Below, one piece after another: positions 25,160 to 32,755 of a DNA stretch of 64,000 nt. Below the pieces are notes generated by a model that had not been told where the DNA came from, made no database searches, and worked only from the letters and a program-made list of their open reading frames with translations. This stretch comes from Herbaspirillum sp. 3R11 (GTDB lineage Bacteria; Pseudomonadota; Gammaproteobacteria; Burkholderiales; Burkholderiaceae_D). Numbering within the stretch: the first letter of the stretch is position 1; every line of letters starts with the position of its first letter. Position numbers and translations under genes: made by a program. The stretch spans positions 124,001 through 188,000 of the forward strand of contig NZ_SPNJ01000003.1 in assembly GCF_004563925.1 (NCBI RefSeq), in the 5' to 3' direction.

Positions 25160-27421
25160 TCAGAAGTCGTACTTCAACTCTGCAAACAAGGTCCGCTGCG
25201 GAAACGGATGGAACAGGAAGTAATCCTTGTTGGTGATGTTGTCGATGCCGACGGCGGTGCTCCAGTGCTTGTCGATCTTGTAGCGTACGCGCGCATCAAA
25301 AATCACGTAGCTGTCGAAGCCCTGGTAGGTATGCGTATTGACGTCGCTGTTGTCGACGGTGGCGTACAAGCGGCCGCTATAGCGTCCCGCCAGCGTGTAG
25401 GCCCACTTGTCGTCGGGACGGTAAGTGCCGACCAGCGTAGCGCGCCACTCCGGTACGTAAGGCGTGCGCTTGCCGACCGAGGTCGAGGTGGTCGAGACGA
25501 AACTGCTGTTGCCGAGGATGCGCGCATCGACGTACGTCACACTGCCGTTGATCTCGAGTCCGCGGATCAGCGCGTCGTCTTTTTGCAGCACCAGTTCGAC
25601 GCCGCGCTGGCGCGTCTTGTCGATGTTCTGCGTATAGGACGACACCACCGTGCCCAGCGTCGCCGTCTGTGCAATCAACGCGTCCGATACTTCTTCCTGG
25701 AACAGCGACACGCGCACCTTGCCTTTGTCGAGCGCACGCTCGATCGCCAGTTCGCTCGACAGCACGCGCTCCGGCTGCAGGTTGGGATTGGGCTGGCGGA
25801 AGATCCCGTCGCTGCCCTGCACGTTCTGGTACAGCTCGCCCACGGTCGGGAAACGCAGGGCCTTGCCGAACGAACCGGTCACCTGCCACGCATCGCCGGG
25901 CGTCCATGCCAGCGACAGTTTGGGTGAGAAGCCGGAATTGCGCACTTCAGGTTGATTGATGCCGCCGCCGGCGACCGCATAGTTGTAGCCGCCAAACGCG
26001 CGCCACCATTCATAGCGCCCACCCAGGGTCGCCTTCCAGTCTTGCGCCAGGCGCCAGACATCCTGCGCCCACACGGCGGACGTCTCGGTCTTGCCGCGCG
26101 AATCGGTCGACAAGGCGCCGTTGCTGCCGGAAACCCAGTTGCTGGTCAGGTAAGTCGGGCTGACCAGTTTGTATTGATCGTAGTGTCCGCCGAAGCTGAC
26201 GATGTGCGCACCCTTGAGACCGTCCGGACGCCAGATGCCCTTGAGATCGAGCGTGTTCCAGCCGGTGCCGCTGGCATCGGCGACAGTGCCGGCGCCGCCG
26301 TTTTGTGCAGCAGGATAAAGACCTGTCGACGTACGTGTCAGATCCTTGGACATGGAGGAATTGCTCACGACTGCTTCCCAGTCGAACACGCCTTGGGTCT
26401 TGCTGCGCACCGACAGGCTTTGCATCCATTGCTCCTGTTCGGTGTAATTGCTGGCCAGCCCGCTGGGATAAATGATGGTCCCGGCCGCGTTGCGGAGGTA
26501 GGACTGGCCATGCGAATCGGCCCGGTTCTGCCAATAGCCAAGGGTATAGGCGGCGGTCAGCGTCGGCGAAAAATCATAGGCCAGCTTGAGCTTGGCGTTG
26601 TCTTGCACGGTATGCGTCAGGCCGTTCGCCCCGAGCACGAAGATATTCTTGCCGGTGCGGTCTTGCGCAGCGTAGCCGCCGATGCTGCCGGCCGGCGCCG
26701 TGGCGGCAGTCACGTAGGTCAACGGCTGGCTATAACTGTCCAGATGATTCGCGCTGAACCACCACGACAGGTCGCCGCTGCGGTTGCCCAGCGTGGCGCT
26801 CAACTCCTGTGCTCGATAAGTATTGCTGGTGCCGTACTGGCTGAAATCCTGGAACGCGGTATTGGCCTTGACGCTGGCTTCGAAGTGATCGGGCATGCGC
26901 GTGGTGATCTCGGTCACGGCGCCGTAGGAATTGCCCGGGTACTGCGCAGCGAACGGACCGTACAGCACGTCGATGCGCTCGACTTCTTCCGGCGCGACCA
27001 TGAACCAGCGCGGCGAACCGTTGCCGTTATTATTGTTGATCAGCGCCGACAACAACATGCCGTCGGCGTAGATCAGGCTGCGCGCACCGGCGTTGATGCC
27101 GGTGGTGCGCGTGGACATGGGCGCCTGCGTGTCGCCGATGTAACGCTTGCGCACCAACACGTTGGGCAGGTACTTGAGTGTGTCCTCGACGTTCATCGCG
27201 TTGACGGTGTCGGCCGCCGTGGCGGCGGTGATGCTTTCGGTGGTGGTCGGCAGTTGGTTCTTTTCGCTGACCGAGCGCGACTCCTTGACGACCACTTCGG
27301 GCAAGGCGGCAGCGCCTTCAGCTTGCGATTGAGTTTGCGCCTGACTGAGCGGGCTCCACGCGGCGATCATCGCCAGCAACAAGGGTCGCAAAGGGAATGG
27401 AAATGGCTTGGTATTTTTCAT
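25160..27421 (-). CDS. TonB-dependent outer membrane receptor
   Basis: A 753-residue outer membrane receptor importing a metal complex or other nutrient, powered by TonB. A signal peptide (about residues 1-28) is followed by a plug domain (VEDTLKYLPNVLVRKRYIGD, VERIDVLYGPFAAQYPGNSYGAVTEITT) and a 22-strand-like barrel ending in LFAELKYDF with terminal phenylalanine. ATG 27421 is chosen; a longer frame to 27493 lacks signal features. It lies downstream of DUF2946 and DUF4198 genes on the same strand with a Fur-box-bearing promoter at the front, so iron or copper control is likely. Ligand unknown. Confidence 0.88.
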   Translation of the reverse strand: MKNTKPFPFPLRPLLLAMIAAWSPLSQAQTQSQAEGAAALPEVVVKESRSVSEKNQLPTTTESITAATAADTVNAMNVEDTLKYLPNVLVRKRYIGDTQAPMSTRTTGINAGARSLIYADGMLLSALINNNNGNGSPRWFMVAPEEVERIDVLYGPFAAQYPGNSYGAVTEITTRMPDHFEASVKANTAFQDFSQYGTSNTYRAQELSATLGNRSGDLSWWFSANHLDSYSQPLTYVTAATAPAGSIGGYAAQDRTGKNIFVLGANGLTHTVQDNAKLKLAYDFSPTLTAAYTLGYWQNRADSHGQSYLRNAAGTIIYPSGLASNYTEQEQWMQSLSVRSKTQGVFDWEAVVSNSSMSKDLTRTSTGLYPAAQNGGAGTVADASGTGWNTLDLKGIWRPDGLKGAHIVSFGGHYDQYKLVSPTYLTSNWVSGSNGALSTDSRGKTETSAVWAQDVWRLAQDWKATLGGRYEWWRAFGGYNYAVAGGGINQPEVRNSGFSPKLSLAWTPGDAWQVTGSFGKALRFPTVGELYQNVQGSDGIFRQPNPNLQPERVLSSELAIERALDKGKVRVSLFQEEVSDALIAQTATLGTVVSSYTQNIDKTRQRGVELVLQKDDALIRGLEINGSVTYVDARILGNSSFVSTTSTSVGKRTPYVPEWRATLVGTYRPDDKWAYTLAGRYSGRLYATVDNSDVNTHTYQGFDSYVIFDARVRYKIDKHWSTAVGIDNITNKDYFLFHPFPQRTLFAELKYDF

Positions 27422-27523
27422 GTTGATCCGGACCGGCGGCGCAGATGCGGACGAGAGCCGCACTTGCACAAGTTGACTGAACAGGGAAGGCAACCGTCAA
27501 ACCCGCAACGGTTGCCACGACAT

Positions 27524-27931
27524 TCAGGCAACCAGCGGCGGCGCCCGCGACAATGCGACGGTCCAGGCAAACAGCGGCTGCGGTGCGCGATAAAACAGGC
27601 GCGGCAGGAAATGTGAAATGGTAAACACGGTCTCGGTCGGCATCGGTTGCCGTGGCGGCGCGACGGCGTCGGCATGCATCAGGCAATACGGACAATGCGA
27701 GGAAGAAGCCTCCTTTTTACCGGTGTCGCGGTCAGCGTCGTTGGCGGTCTTGTCGCCGAAGGCGCTGCAGATTTCCATCCAGAACGAGCCGCCGCGCTCC
27801 TGCGACCACGCTTGCGACGCCGCGGAAAACGTCGGGGCGAGCACCATCAGCAGCACCGCCAAAATGGCGGTCCACGCGGTGATTGTGTTGCGGATGGATG
27901 GGCTCGAACGGCCCGATGTCTGCTTCCCCAT
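27524..27931 (-). CDS. DUF2946 membrane-anchored protein
   Basis: A 135-residue protein with one N-terminal hydrophobic segment (AWTAILAVLLMVLAP, about residues 19-33), then a periplasmic part with SSHCPYCLMHADA (two Cys, two His). This CxxC and histidine set is the family hallmark; DUF2946 genes are often found near copper genes and TonB receptors. Ends 102 bases before the TonB receptor start. No strong ribosome binding site. Metal binding is inferred from residues only. Confidence 0.78.
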   Translation of the reverse strand: MGKQTSGRSSPSIRNTITAWTAILAVLLMVLAPTFSAASQAWSQERGGSFWMEICSAFGDKTANDADRDTGKKEASSSHCPYCLMHADAVAPPRQPMPTETVFTISHFLPRLFYRAPQPLFAWTVALSRAPPLVA

Positions 27932-28097
27932 CTTGCGAATGTAGCATGCACATGCACGGCAATGCAGCGCCGGAACTGGTGTTCAGGCCGATGGCGATGC
28001 GTACGCGGCGGGGAGGGAAAAACTTGAGAGGCTGGAAAGGCTTGCCGGTGGCGGTCTGCAAACGATGCAGGCCGCCACGGCAAGACCGGATGAAAGC

Positions 28098-28146
28098 AGG
28101 TGCGACAAATTGTCGCACCCCTGCAAGCCGGGAAGTCTGCAGGGGT
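28098..28146 (-). other. two overlapping hairpins between the DUF4198 and DUF2946 genes
   Basis: Minus strand: CCCCTGCA/TGCAGGGG and then GGTGCGAC/GTCGCACC, adjacent and sharing GGGG bases, so they could form alternative structures. No T-run follows, so an ordinary terminator is unlikely; they could set differential expression of the downstream genes. Confidence 0.4.
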
Positions 28147-28158
28147 GAATCGTCCGGA

Positions 28159-28881
28159 TTACTTGTTCGGCGTTGCGGCCGGTGGCGTCGGCAGCGCCTT
28201 GATGCCCTTGGTCTGCGCCACGGTCAGGCTGGTGACGAAACTGGCGACGTCGTAAGGCTTGCCGTCGCGCTCGCCGGCGGTCTTGTCGATGTGGTGCGCC
28301 TCAACGACATAAGTGCCTTGCCATGGCAGATCGAAGTTCACCAGGCCTTGTTCATTGGTGTGGCCTTCCTTGCCCCAGCCTGCCGAGGTGATGATGCTGA
28401 TCTTGGTCTTGGCCAGCGGCTGGCCCTTGTAGACCAGCTTGAATTCTCCCGGCTTGCCGGTGGTCACGATGTCCAGCGTCAGGCGCGGCGCCTGTTCGGC
28501 GAAACCGGTGACCAGGCGTGCAGCCGGGGTCCACAGGGTACGCGTCACGGTCTCGCCGGTCTTGCGTTCGAGGATGGGATAGTGGGCTTCTTCAGCAACG
28601 ATGGACTCGCCCTTGCCGGCGCGTGCCGACAGTGCGTAGGCGTTCTTGCCCTTGTTCACGTCCAGTGTCTTGTCGCCGTTGGCGCCCAGCAGGACGGCGC
28701 TCGGTTGTACGAAGCGGTCGAGCAAACCAGGCGAAGTTTCGCGCAGGTTTTCGCCGAACTCGCCGAAGTACAGGTTAGCGGACTTGGCGTCCTGCTGCAG
28801 CCAGACGTGGTGAGCCTGCGCGGACGCGGCCAGCAGCAAGGTGGACAGCAAGGCGGGAATGACGAGACGTTTCAGTTTCAT
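28159..28881 (-). CDS. DUF4198 periplasmic protein
   Basis: A 240-residue exported protein. Signal peptide (about residues 1-22, MKLKRLVIPALLSTLLLAAS) then mature HHVWLQQDAKSANLYFGE, the usual DUF4198 start with two histidines. Two beta-sandwich-like repeats follow; LVYKGQPLAKTKISIITSAGWGKEGHTNEQG and YVVEAHHIDKTAGERDGKPY fit the family. Relatives are linked to nickel/cobalt or other metal uptake. AAAGGAAGCACTAC precedes the ATG. First gene of a probable three-gene group behind a Fur-boxed promoter; metal specificity is unknown. Confidence 0.82.
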   Translation of the reverse strand: MKLKRLVIPALLSTLLLAASAQAHHVWLQQDAKSANLYFGEFGENLRETSPGLLDRFVQPSAVLLGANGDKTLDVNKGKNAYALSARAGKGESIVAEEAHYPILERKTGETVTRTLWTPAARLVTGFAEQAPRLTLDIVTTGKPGEFKLVYKGQPLAKTKISIITSAGWGKEGHTNEQGLVNFDLPWQGTYVVEAHHIDKTAGERDGKPYDVASFVTSLTVAQTKGIKALPTPPAATPNK

Positions 28882-28931
28882 GTAGTGCTTCCTTTCAGGG
28901 GCTAGGTGTTTTTATGATGCAAAACGACAAA

Positions 28932-28969
28932 CTCTCTCCGGCGCAACGAACAACGCCATGCCGGAGAGG
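28932..28969 (-). other. 5' UTR hairpin of the DUF4198 gene
   Basis: CTCTCCGGC and GCCGGAGAG, perfect 9-base arms, lie within the roughly 165-base leader between the Fur-boxed promoter and the start codon. Confidence 0.35.
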
Positions 28970-29043
28970 AAGAACGAAACGGGAGATCATGCGCAGCGCC
29001 GGATGGCGCCAACCTGGCTTTCGGCTCGGTTATTTTAATTATC

Positions 29044-29063
29044 GAGAATGATTATCATTATAG
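29044..29063 (-). promoter_or_regulatory. Fur box overlapping the -10 of the DUF4198 promoter
   Basis: GAGAATGATTATCATTATA matches the 19-base Fur consensus in 16 positions. On the minus strand the same bases include TATAAT, with a weak -35 (TTCAGG) 17 bases upstream. A Fur-repressed promoter reading toward DUF4198 is a direct consequence. Confidence 0.7.
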
Positions 29064-29233
29064 CAGAAGCTGACAAAACCCTGAATCCGAAAAGCCCCCT
29101 AAAATGGGTGCCGCTCTTTATCGGCAAAACCGTGCGCCTTCATCGGCGCAGGTAGCCGCAGTTAAAATGAGCTGGTGCAGGGCTACAAGAAATTGCAGAA
29201 CGAGTTCTGATCGGATTTTTCCCGACCGCCCAT
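29063..29233. other. intergenic region without a supported gene
   Basis: Between the Fur-boxed promoter and the hydroxyisourate hydrolase terminator. Short repeats such as CATCGGCGCAGG are visible but no ORF with a ribosome binding site. Confidence 0.4.
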
Positions 29234-29274
29234 GAAAAATCCGGCCGCTCCTTGAGGGAGGGCCGGATTTTTTT
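29234..29274 (-). terminator. Rho-independent terminator of the hydroxyisourate hydrolase gene
   Basis: AAATCCGGCC and GGCCGGATTT form a 10-base stem; T-runs are present on both sides, so it could act in both directions. Confidence 0.85.
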
Positions 29275-29299
29275 ACGTCCGCGCAACAGCGTGGCGTGT

Positions 29300-29653
29300 T
29301 CAGCTGCCGCGATACGTCGAATACGACCACGGCGAGACCACCAGCGGCACGTGGTAATTCTGAGTCGGGTCGGCAATGCCGAACGCCAGCACCACTTCGT
29401 CGACGAAACGCGGGGCCGGCAGTTGCACGCCCTGCGCCGCAAAATAATCGCCGGCGCCGAACACCAGTTCATAACGTCCCGCCAACAATTCGTCGCCTTG
29501 CAGCAACGGCGCATCGCAGCGGCCGTCGCTGTTGGTGACGGCGTTTTTCAGCAGGACCTTCTCGTTGCCGCGGACCGCAAACAAGGCCACCTTGACGCCG
29601 ACGCCCGGCTTGCCTTGGGTGACGTCCAGGACGTGGGTGCTCAGTTTTCCCAT
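29300..29653 (-). CDS. hiuH: 5-hydroxyisourate hydrolase (transthyretin-like)
   Basis: A 117-residue enzyme converting 5-hydroxyisourate to OHCU in uric acid breakdown. The N-terminal LSTHVLDVTQGKPG and the C-terminal SPWSYSTYRGS (YRGS tetrapeptide) are the diagnostic active-site motifs; a conserved His and Arg lie in the first and middle strands. ATG 29653 is preceded by GAGGAAACACA. An in-frame upstream ATG at 29674 is unlikely. Divergent, 154 bases from puuE, the next enzyme of the ureide route; uraD is not seen here. Confidence 0.93.
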   Translation of the reverse strand: MGKLSTHVLDVTQGKPGVGVKVALFAVRGNEKVLLKNAVTNSDGRCDAPLLQGDELLAGRYELVFGAGDYFAAQGVQLPAPRFVDEVVLAFGIADPTQNYHVPLVVSPWSYSTYRGS

Positions 29654-29807
29654 TGTGTTTCCTCTCGTTGACAAATTTTGTAGATCATTTCAGTCGCAAA
29701 TGATATACCGCTGAGATCAGGTCCATATACGTTCGCCGTTATATCTGTAATCAATTCTGAAGACATAATTCGGCGAAGATGCAAAAAACGATTCCAAGGC
29801 AGGAGAC

Positions 29808-30755
29808 ATGACAGATTCCACTTATCCTCGCGACCTCACCGGTTACGGCCGTACGCCCCCGCATGCGCATTGGCCGAACGGCGCGCGCATCGCGTTGCAG
29901 TTCGTGCTGAACTACGAAGAAGGCGCGGAGAACAGCGTGCTCGACGGCGACGCCGGCTCGGAAACTTTCCTGTCCGAAATCATCGGCGCCCAGAGTTTCG
30001 CCGCCCGCCACATGAGCATGGAATCGCTCTACGAATACGGCTCACGCGCCGGCCTGTGGCGCTTGCTGCGCCTGTTTGAAGAGCGCAAGCTGCCGTTGAC
30101 CGTGTTCGGCGTGGCGCGCGCGTTGCAGCGCAATCCGGAAGCCACCGCCACCTTCCTCGAGCTCGGCCACGAGATCGCCTGCCACGGCCTGCGCTGGATC
30201 AGCTACCAGAACATCGATGAAGTTACCGAACGCCGCCACATCGCCGAAGCGATCGCGATCATCAAGGACATCACCAACAACGCGCCGCTGGGTTGGTACA
30301 CCGGCCGCGATTCTCCCAACACACGCCGCCTGGTGACCGAACACGGCGGCATCGCCTACGACGCCGACAGCTACGCCGACGACCTGCCCTATTGGGACAA
30401 TGTACAAACCGCGCATGGCGCGACTCCACAGCTGATCGTACCCTACACGCTCGACAGCAACGACATGCGTTTCGCCGCGCCGCAGGGTTTCAACACCGGC
30501 ACGCAATTCTTCGACTACCTCAAGGACGCCTTCGACGTGCTGTACGCCGAAGGCGATCCGGCCGGACTCGATCGTCCCAAGATGCTGTCGGTCGGCCTGC
30601 ACTGCCGCATCGTCGGCCGGCCGGGGCGAGCCGCCGCACTGGCGCGCTTCCTCGATTACGTGCAGCAGCACGACAAGGTCTGGATTACACGTCGCATCGA
30701 CATCGCCGAGCACTGGCGCGCTACTCATCCATTTACCAATCCGTTCAAGCTTTGA
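29808..30755 (+). CDS. puuE: allantoinase PuuE, polysaccharide deacetylase family
   Basis: A 315-residue enzyme hydrolysing allantoin to allantoate, a cofactor-independent type distinct from classical metal amidohydrolase allantoinases. MTDSTYPRDLTGYGRTPPHAHWPNG and ALQFVLNYEEGAENSVLDGD are PuuE hallmarks; the NodB-like core has the His-containing EIACHGLRWISYQN. The C-terminal FRL-type tail (NPFKL) is typical. GCAGGAGAC precedes the ATG. Adjacent to hiuH on the opposite strand and followed by a Tsx-like porin gene. Confidence 0.92.
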   Translation: MTDSTYPRDLTGYGRTPPHAHWPNGARIALQFVLNYEEGAENSVLDGDAGSETFLSEIIGAQSFAARHMSMESLYEYGSRAGLWRLLRLFEERKLPLTVFGVARALQRNPEATATFLELGHEIACHGLRWISYQNIDEVTERRHIAEAIAIIKDITNNAPLGWYTGRDSPNTRRLVTEHGGIAYDADSYADDLPYWDNVQTAHGATPQLIVPYTLDSNDMRFAAPQGFNTGTQFFDYLKDAFDVLYAEGDPAGLDRPKMLSVGLHCRIVGRPGRAAALARFLDYVQQHDKVWITRRIDIAEHWRATHPFTNPFKL

Positions 30756-30828
30756 TCTACCGCCGTGGCGGCTCCACGGAAAACCATAAAAAAGCAGCAC
30801 ACCTATACCATTCAATGGAGGAGACACC

Positions 30829-31674
30829 ATGCAGAAAGCAAACGCAATTGTGCGCACGCCACTGGGCAAACATCTCGCAGCCGGCCTGATCGGACTGTCG
30901 GCGTTGGCTGCCGTGCAGCACGCACACGGCGCCGACTGGAGCGACAATTCCATCGGCTATCGCTACGGCACCAAGTTCGCAGAGCCGTTCAACACGCAGG
31001 ACATCAGCAAGAACATCGTCAACTTCACCCATGCCAGCGGCTACAAGTACGGCACCAATTTCCTCAACGTCGACTTCCTCATGTCCGACAACAAGGACAG
31101 CAACGCACAGGAAGCCTACCTGACCTATCGCCACACGCTCGATATCGGCAAGATCAGCGGCAAGGACCTGGCCTTCGGCCCGGCGCGCGGCGTCGGCTTC
31201 ACGCTGGGCGTTGACCTCAACACCAAGAACGATCCGGGCTACGGCTCCAAGAAGCGCATGTGGGTGGCCGGTCCGACGCTGATGATGGACGTGCCGGGCT
31301 TCCTCAACCTGAGCATCTTCGCGCTGTGGGAAAGCAACAAGCCGGTCGGCATCGCCAACCGCTATTCCTACGACACCCATCCGATGTTCAACGCCGCCTG
31401 GGGCATTCCGTTCGGCACCAGCGGCTTCGCGTTCGAAGGCTATCTGAACTACATCGCCGCCAAGGGCAAGGATGAATTCGGTAACAGCACCAGCCCGGAG
31501 CTGAACTTCGACGGCCAGATCATGTACGACGTCGGCACCCCGCTGGGCATGGGCAAGAACACCTTCCGCGTCGGCGTGGAATATCAGTACTGGCGCAACA
31601 AGTTCGGCAACCGTTCGACGGTGCCGGGCTCGCTCGCCAAGACGCCGATGCTGCGCGCGGAATATCACTTCTGA
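30829..31674 (+). CDS. Tsx-like outer membrane nucleoside channel
   Basis: A 281-residue outer membrane beta-barrel. Signal peptide about residues 1-35 ending AHGA. Aromatic-rich strands such as WSDNSIGYRYGTKFAEPFN and MWVAGPTLMMDVPG resemble Tsx/OmpK-type nucleoside-specific channels; the last strand ends in AEYHF with terminal phenylalanine. GGAGGAGACACC gives a strong ribosome binding site. It lies 73 bases after puuE, so a role in taking up nucleosides or purines is plausible. Assignment is by features and context, not by a proven motif. Confidence 0.72.
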   Translation: MQKANAIVRTPLGKHLAAGLIGLSALAAVQHAHGADWSDNSIGYRYGTKFAEPFNTQDISKNIVNFTHASGYKYGTNFLNVDFLMSDNKDSNAQEAYLTYRHTLDIGKISGKDLAFGPARGVGFTLGVDLNTKNDPGYGSKKRMWVAGPTLMMDVPGFLNLSIFALWESNKPVGIANRYSYDTHPMFNAAWGIPFGTSGFAFEGYLNYIAAKGKDEFGNSTSPELNFDGQIMYDVGTPLGMGKNTFRVGVEYQYWRNKFGNRSTVPGSLAKTPMLRAEYHF

Positions 31675-31692
31675 GTCTGCGTGTAACATACC

Positions 31693-31718
31693 GGGGGACG
31701 CACTTGCGTCCCCTTTTT
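31693..31718 (+). terminator. Rho-independent terminator of the Tsx-like gene
   Basis: GGGGACGCA and TGCGTCCCC with a two-base loop, then TTTTT. Confidence 0.88.
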
Positions 31719-31739
31719 CATTGACACACCCGATTGCCC

Positions 31740-32477
31740 ATGACCGACATCAGCCGCAATGAATGGCAGACCCGCCTGGACCTCGCCGCCTGCTATCGCC
31801 TGTGCGCGCTGCAGGGTTGGGACGACGTGATCTATACGCACATCTCGGCCAGCGTTCCGGACGAGCCCGGCCACTTCCTGCTCAATCCCTTCGGCTTGCG
31901 TTTCGATGAAGTCTGCGCCTCGAACCTGGTCAAGGTCGACCGCCACGGCGCGATCGTCGGCGACAGCCCCTATCGTATCAACGTCAGCGGCTTCGCCATC
32001 CACGGCGCGGTGCACGCGGCGCGTCCGGATGCGCTGTGCGTCATGCATCTGCACAATGATCATGCAGTGGCCGTCAGCGCCCAGCCGCAGGGCTTGCTGC
32101 CGCTATCGCAACACGCGCTGCGCTTCTACGAGGCCATCGCCTGCCACGACTACGAAGGACTGGCGCTGACGCCGACCGAGCAGACCCGTCTGATTGAACG
32201 CCTGGCCGATTTGCCGGCGCTGCTGTTGCGCAACCACGGCAGTCTGGTGTGCGGGCGCACCATTGCCGAGGCCTACGTGCTGATGGATACGCTCGACAAG
32301 GCCTGTCGCATCCAGCTGCTGGCGCAAGCCGGCGGCCAGGCGCTGCACATGCCGGCGACGGATGTCTGCCGCAAGACGCACCGTCAACTGCTTGGCGACG
32401 GCAGCCCCGAAGGCCTGCTCGAATGGCCGGCATTGCTGCGCAAGCTGGATGCGATCGACGCGTCCTACAAGAATTGA
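31740..32477 (+). CDS. class II aldolase/adducin family protein
   Basis: A 245-residue metal-dependent aldolase-like enzyme. ALQGWDDVIYTHISASVP is the N-terminal signature; VMHLHNDHAVAVSAQ holds the zinc-binding His pair and RNHGSLVCG the third His. Members act on fuculose-phosphate-type sugar phosphates or related compounds; the substrate is unknown. ATG 31740 is chosen over TTG 31734. Followed by a small tautomerase 18 bases away, likely co-transcribed. Confidence 0.85.
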   Translation: MTDISRNEWQTRLDLAACYRLCALQGWDDVIYTHISASVPDEPGHFLLNPFGLRFDEVCASNLVKVDRHGAIVGDSPYRINVSGFAIHGAVHAARPDALCVMHLHNDHAVAVSAQPQGLLPLSQHALRFYEAIACHDYEGLALTPTEQTRLIERLADLPALLLRNHGSLVCGRTIAEAYVLMDTLDKACRIQLLAQAGGQALHMPATDVCRKTHRQLLGDGSPEGLLEWPALLRKLDAIDASYKN

Positions 32478-32495
32478 TTTTACCGAGGAGACGAC

Positions 32496-32678
32496 ATGCC
32501 CACATTCAACATCCAGCTGTTCGAAGGCCGCAGCATCGAACAAAAACGCGAACTCGTGAAAGCGATTACCGAAGCGACCTGCAAGACCTTGCAATGCAGT
32601 CCCGAATCGGTCGACATCATCATCCAGGACGTGCGCAAGGAGAATTGGGCGACCGCCGGCAAGCTCTGGTCGGACTGA
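32496..32678 (+). CDS. 4-oxalocrotonate tautomerase family protein
   Basis: A 60-residue enzyme with catalytic proline expected at position 2 of the gene product (position 1 after methionine removal): MPTFNIQLFEGRSIEQKREL. The second half (VDIIIQDVRKENWATAGKLW) matches the 4-OT fold. Strong GGAG-based ribosome binding site. Such proteins act on enol-keto conversions in aromatic or related catabolism. Specific substrate unknown. Pairs with the class II aldolase upstream; no aromatic-degradation genes are nearby. Confidence 0.88.
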   Translation: MPTFNIQLFEGRSIEQKRELVKAITEATCKTLQCSPESVDIIIQDVRKENWATAGKLWSD

Positions 32679-32692
32679 CATCGACACTGCAG

Positions 32693-32737
32693 AAATAGAA
32701 AAACGGCGTGCAGGATGTGCACGCCGTTTTTCTATTT
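32693..32737. terminator. bidirectional terminator, 20-base perfect stem
   Basis: AAATAGAAAAACGGCGTGCA and its exact complement, five-base loop (GGATG). It serves the tautomerase on plus and the DHA2 exporter on minus. Confidence 0.92.
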
Positions 32738-32755
32738 GTGAATCCTGAAATCGTT

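Noticed and set aside
28882-28990. A 31-codon ORF in the DUF4198 leader
   Set aside because: No ribosome binding site and it lies across the hairpin; not supported.
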